Origin: Nocardia elegans NBRC 108235
Lineage (GTDB): Bacteria; Actinomycetota; Actinomycetes; Mycobacteriales; Mycobacteriaceae
Length of the DNA: 64,000 nucleotides
NCBI RefSeq assembly: GCF_001612845.1
Contig: NZ_BDBF01000002.1
Location: 310,001 to 374,000, forward strand
Reading direction: 5' to 3'
Shown: piece after piece, positions 27,001 through 33,000 of the stretch
Numbering within the stretch: the stretch's first letter is position 1
How the letters are laid out: each line of letters starts with the position of its first letter
Position numbers and translations under genes: made by a program
The notes under the pieces: generated by a model
What the model saw: the letters and a program-made list of their open reading frames with translations, nothing else
Told to the model about the DNA's origin: nothing
Database searches by the model: none

Positions 27001-30000
27001 CGCGCGCTCGCTTCCGGCCCTCGGACGCGGACGATCTGGTGTCGCACGCGTTTCACGCGACACTCGGCGCGCTGCGGAAGGGGTCGGGACCGGAATCCGC
27101 GTTCCGGGCCTATGTCCTGACCGTCTTGCGCAACCACGCCCTGTCTCAGAAACTCAGCTACACCGATCGAATCACGTTGAGCGACGACATGACTCGTTAC
27201 GACGTGCCCGAAGAGCCGGTCGATACGGAGTTCGGAAGACGCGAGCATGCTCTCCTCGCACAGGCGCTGGCGGCGGGCACCTTGTCCGAACGCGCTCGTC
27301 TGATATTGACCAACTTCACTCTGCCGGCGGCAGAGCTGGCACGCTTCATCGATGCGCCCTCCGCCAACGCCGCAAACGTGGCACGACACCGAGCAGTGGA
27401 GGAATTGCGCGCGGCATATCTTCAAGCGCAGATTCCGCATGAACCCGACGAATCCTGCCGCGACACAGTGGAACAACTCGGAGCGTGGTTGCGCGGGCCG
27501 CTGCGCAAGCGAGCCGAAAACCGGGTGAATACGCATTTGCGGGGCTGCTCGTCCTGCCGCGCCACGCTCGAACTGTCGGTCGCGCTGAATCCGGGCCTCG
27601 CCGTACGTACGCACATTCCGGCCCCCGGGCGTGGTGACGGCCGAACCGAAGGTTCGGCAGGCAAACCGGCATCGACCGCGAGCGAAGGCGTGCAACCGAA
27701 CGACCGGACCCCCCGTCGCAAGCAAGGCGGTGCTCGTCGGCAACGACGCGGCGCCACTGCGCGGGGCGAGGAAAGTTTCGACCCGTTCGGGGGCGTTGCG
27801 GACGACCGCGCCCCCGCCGTACTTCCCGGACAGTTGGACAACCCCTGGCTCCTCTTCGCCGACGACCCGCGCGGCGGCGACAATGTCAGTGCCGTGCGCG
27901 CACAACGCGAGGGCCGGCCATCGGGGCGGCAACCCGCCGGTCACGTCGAAGAAGCGCTCTCCCCGGCATGGCTGCGGAGAGTCCACGCCGCGATCACCGA
28001 GGAACAGCTCGATGCCGACGGATCCCGGCGCGCGCACCTCGGCCGCATCCTGGCCCACCTGAACAAGCTGATGCCGGACGCCCCGCCCGTCACGGCGGAC
28101 CAGCGCGCCAGGTTGGAGACATTGGCCCGGGCGGTCGGCCGCTGGCTGCATATCGCGCACACCGAACTCGGCGTCGATCTGTCCGCCGGAGAGGTCGCCC
28201 ACAGTGTCTCGGCACGACAGAGCCACCTCGCCGAAGCAACGAACAGGTACCGTGCCGCCGCCGAGGCCCTCGCCTACCATGCGGCGAACCTCGATGCCGC
28301 ACCGGCGAATACGTCGCCGTGGGGCCGGAACGTGGGACTGCTGGACGGCGTCGACATCACCGAGCTGACACAGACCATCGAGGGACTCGCCGCGGAATCC
28401 GCTCGGCTGGAGGCTGATTCGGCGCGAGCCGCCGAGCTCCAGCAGATACGGCACGCCTGGACCGCGGCCTACGAGCTGTGGAATCTCGCGCAAGATACGC
28501 GATCACCGGCCGCCGGCCCTCGCGTCGAAGCACTGATCTCCTACGCCGATGCGACACGGCACTGGCTGATCGCCCTGCTGGATCGGAACAACGGGGCGAA
28601 CCTGTTGGCACAAGAACAGCGAACTGCTCGCGCTGTCAACGACTATCGGGAGGCGGATCACCGTATCCGCGAGTTACTGCGAACGCTGGAGGCGCAGCCG
28701 GTCGCCGCATCGGAGGCGGCGACGCCTGGACCGGATGAGCTGCCGCCGACGGGACCGTCCGAAGCGCAGACACCTGCCGCACCCGCATCGGCCGAGCGTC
28801 GGGAGCCGTGGCGCGACCTGCCACCTCCGGCGCCGCACAAGGAAGTAGACCTCGGCCACGCCGCCGGTGTCACCGATGTCGGCCGCCGGAATACGAATCA
28901 GGACGACTTCGCCATCGCGACCGCGACAATCAATGGGGAACAGGTGACTCTTGCCGCGGTGTGCGACGGCACCTCCGGAGAAGCGATCCGCAGTGACCGT
29001 GCCGCTGCCGTCGGCTCCGCCGCGGCGTGCGCGATCCTCGAGCAGGAGGCCGCTGCCGTCGCCGCGGGCGGGATCTGGGATCCGGCGGCCGTGCTGGCAA
29101 AGGCGACCCAGGCGGCCCAGGACGCGGTGCTTGACCTGATCTCGCAGGAGTTCCCCGGCTGCGATCTGCCACCGGTGAGCACGATCGTGCTGTCACTGGT
29201 CACCCCCGCCCAGGTATTCACCGAGTGCGTCGGCGACTCTCGCGCCTACTGGATTCCGCTGGACGGCGGTCCCGCAGTCCAGCTGACCACCGACGACTCG
29301 GCCCTGCAGCGCTATATGGACCTGATGGGTGTCAGTGCGGAACAGGCCGCGCGCATGCCGCACGCGTCCACGCTCACCCGTGGCCTCGGCGTGAAATACG
29401 AATGGCGCGAACCGAATCCGACCGCCCACCACGTGACCGGCCGCGGCGTTGTCGCGCTCGTTTCCGACGGTCCGATCAAGAAGATCGGCTCGCCGGATGC
29501 GATCGCGGACCAGGTCCGCGCCCAGCTGGCCCGGACGTCGGGGAATCTTCTCGGCGCGGCACGGGGATTCGCCGAGGCCGCCGTCGAGGCCGGCACTCGC
29601 GACAACGTCACCGTCGTGTTGATCGCCGGAGTTGACCGCCCGGACCGGGCCGCATCCTTACCGTCCGCAGCGGCGTCGTCACCGTGGAGTTCACCGACGC
29701 CCACCGAGTCTCCGAAGGCCGTGGATCCGCGCACGCTGCCCTGGACCAGCCGCCAGCGGGCGGGTGACGGTCACCCCACGATGCAGCCATCGAGTCCTGG
29801 AAATTCGCACCGTTCGGCCGGCGAATCCACGCCCACGCCGGGTTCGACAATCTCCGAATCGTTCGATGAGGGCAGCGCGAATCAGGAATCGGCGACCACT
29901 CGGTCCGCGCCGACATCGAGCACCGCCGACGACGCTCAGCATGCGGCCGGGCACCATAGCGATCACGGCCGTGAATCGTCACTGCCCAGGACACGGCGAC

Positions 30001-33000
30001 GAATGATGTCCGCTGCGGAATTCGCCGCGCGACTGGCCCAGGCCGAACGCTTTGGGCCACCTGTGCGAATAACCCCCGACAAGTGGTTCACCCAGAACAG
30101 CTTCACCGAGCTCCTCGTGTATCCGGACGGCCTATGGGTTGTCGAAAAGAATTTGTCGTCACGGAAACAGCGCACCGCCGAGATTGTGGCTTCCGCGTTC
30201 GCCTACGCTATGGATGCGCCGGTGCCACCGGTCATACCGGTAGACGGTGACGACCGGACCGTGCGAATGCCATGGCTGCCGGGTGAAGTGATCGAGTGCA
30301 CCGCCGACGATCCCAACGGAATCCATGCATTGGAGGCATTGCGGGGTCACCCCGACGCGGAGCAACTGGGTCTGCTCGACCTGGTGATCAGCAACTGGGA
30401 CCGGATAGAAAACGTTTTGCGCGACGGTGATCACTTGGTCGGCCTCGACCATGCTTTTGCCTTCCAACGCCCCATCGACCCGAGCTCGAGTCCGTTCTCC
30501 CAAAGCTACGTGTCCGCCGTGGATTACCATCGTGCGCCCGACCCATATGAGTGGGTAGCCAACGGACGAAGCAAGTCCGAACTCGAAGGGTATAAACGCA
30601 ACATCCAGGCGCTGCAATCACTGTGCGAGGATTACGACTGCCTCGGCTGGCATATGGGAGCCATGGCTCTACTGGACAAGGTAATCGCGCACGCTCGGGA
30701 CACGCATGTCGGCCAGGACGCCGCGGAACAGGGAAGCGAACAAGCGAGCGCCGGGCTTGGATTGTCGACGGAATCGGCTCGTCCAGCTTCGGAAACACCG
30801 TGGCGCCGTGATCGACCCGCTGCAGCACCCGCCTCTTCGGGGAACCCGCTGTCCCCCGAAGAGGCGCTCGACCTGCCGCGGAAAAAGAACCGGAGACGAG
30901 CCCCCGATCCGAACGCTTATCACCACCGCCCGGACGACGGCATGCCATGGGATCCGGTAGTGCCGCAACCTGATCCGCTACTGACGCCTCCGGGGCAACG
31001 TCGCGGCCGTGGCGCCAGGCCGCCGTCGCTCGATGGAGTATTCGATGGTCGGAGCGAGATCGAATTCGTCGATCCGGGCGTCGATCGGGGGAACAGACGG
31101 GGACGTCGAGGTGACGTCCCGAGTGTGTGGCATCGCTTCGGCCGTGACGACTCGACTCCGGACGCCATCGAGCTTTCCCCCGTTCTCGGTCGTGCGCTTC
31201 GTGCTGCTGAGGCGGACGCCGAGGACGTGGTCACCTATGCGCTGCAACCGGCGGAGGCGCTCGGCCTGGATGCGACGAAGCTGCAGCAGCGCGACCCCGA
31301 GGCAATCGCGCGCACGGTCCAAGCGGTGCGGATTCGACAGCGCCGGCGATTCGAATCGGTTCTACGCCGGCTCGTAGCCGACGACGCGTTGACCGAGCTG
31401 CTCGACCATCAAGACGCGATTTCCGAACTGGATGAGCGCGTCCGCTCGCTGCCCCGGCATCTCGAAGCCGCGGAAACATACCTGGACGAGGTTCGCACAG
31501 CGCTCGCGATCATGGCCGTACCGGAGCTGTTCGCAGCTGCCGGAGTGAGCCCGCTCATCGATGACGACGGGCAGATTGTGGAGGCGATCGGATACACCTC
31601 GGACGGCCGAGTGATCGTCGCATCGCCACTGCGCGATCAACATGCGCTGCTGGACCTGCAGGTGCCTGGGTTCCGCCGACAGGCTCCGAAAAACGGCGTG
31701 TCGATCGAGTACTGGCACGTTCGTATCGACGACCAGGGACGCCTCGTCGTGGAAACGACATCCGGAGCACATCCAGACCCGGAGCGCACCGCGTACTACT
31801 ACCGCGACCGCGACTACGTCTGGTGGCGTAAGGACCTGGCCGACGAAAGGACGTTCGCCGAGAAATGCGCAGAGGCCCTTGTCTCGGGTGAGATCGCTCG
31901 CGAGCACCTGAAAGGCGATACCGGAGATGCGACGATGTCCGCGGGAGTAAGCATTGTTCACTACCGCAACGGATTTCGTCACATCGAGAAGAAGGTACGC
32001 GATATCGATCAGCGCGACGCCGAGAAGCTGGCGGCCATCACCCTCGCGGACGCCGGCTCGCGGCCTGCCGAGGTACTGGGCGCGGATGAAATCCTGCCTG
32101 GCGGCAGCGAACTGGTGCTGCTCATCGAGTATGTGCCCGGATTCGACGCGAGCGACATATTCGGGGATTTCGAAGACGCTTGGCGAGATTTCTTCCACAC
32201 TCCGACCGGGCAGCGTCTCGGTCGAGGCGATACGCTTGTCCACCCCTGGGACAGGCACGAGCGCGGGAGCAAGAACTGGCGACTCCAGCTCGGTTTCATC
32301 GTTCGGCCGATCGACAACGGGAACGCGTACCAGGACGCACTACCGCCAGGGGGATTCACCCTTCACTACGCCACAGTCGTGAACGGAAAGATCGAGTGGC
32401 GGAAGCACTACACTCCGCGTGCGGAGCTCGAGGCGGTCCGGGAACGAACACTCACGTCGAAAGCGGCATACGATCGGCGCGACCGAGCCGAGTGGTACCA
32501 GGACGTGATCGACAACCTCGTCCGAATCGAAGCGAGCGCCTGGTACAACACACCAGCCGACAATGCCGAGGCGGTGTTGACACTCACCAACCTGCGGGAC
32601 GTACTGGCCGAAAGACTCAACCTTCCAGGCGCCCGCAACCTTCCGCACCCGTACGACGAATTGACTCCGAGCGACTGGCGGACGGTGATCGCGTCGAAGT
32701 ACGAGAGCCTTCGCCGATTCCGTGAAATGGGCTTCCCGGCCGACCGGACGGCTCGCGATCTCGACACCCTCGACAAGTTGACCAAGTTGCTCTTGCACGC
32801 GCAGATGCGGCAGGTCACCCCCGATGCGCTCGACGACAACTGGGTCATCGACCCGGACAGCGACACCGTCGGACAAACGCTGACCGAGGTCTACCTGGAT
32901 GGTCTCGCAGTCCGTTTGGCCGACGTGGAGGCCGCCGCGCAATCCGTGCGTCATGACGCGGAATCCCACATGGCCTGGGTCGAGGCATTCGGCCCGGAAT

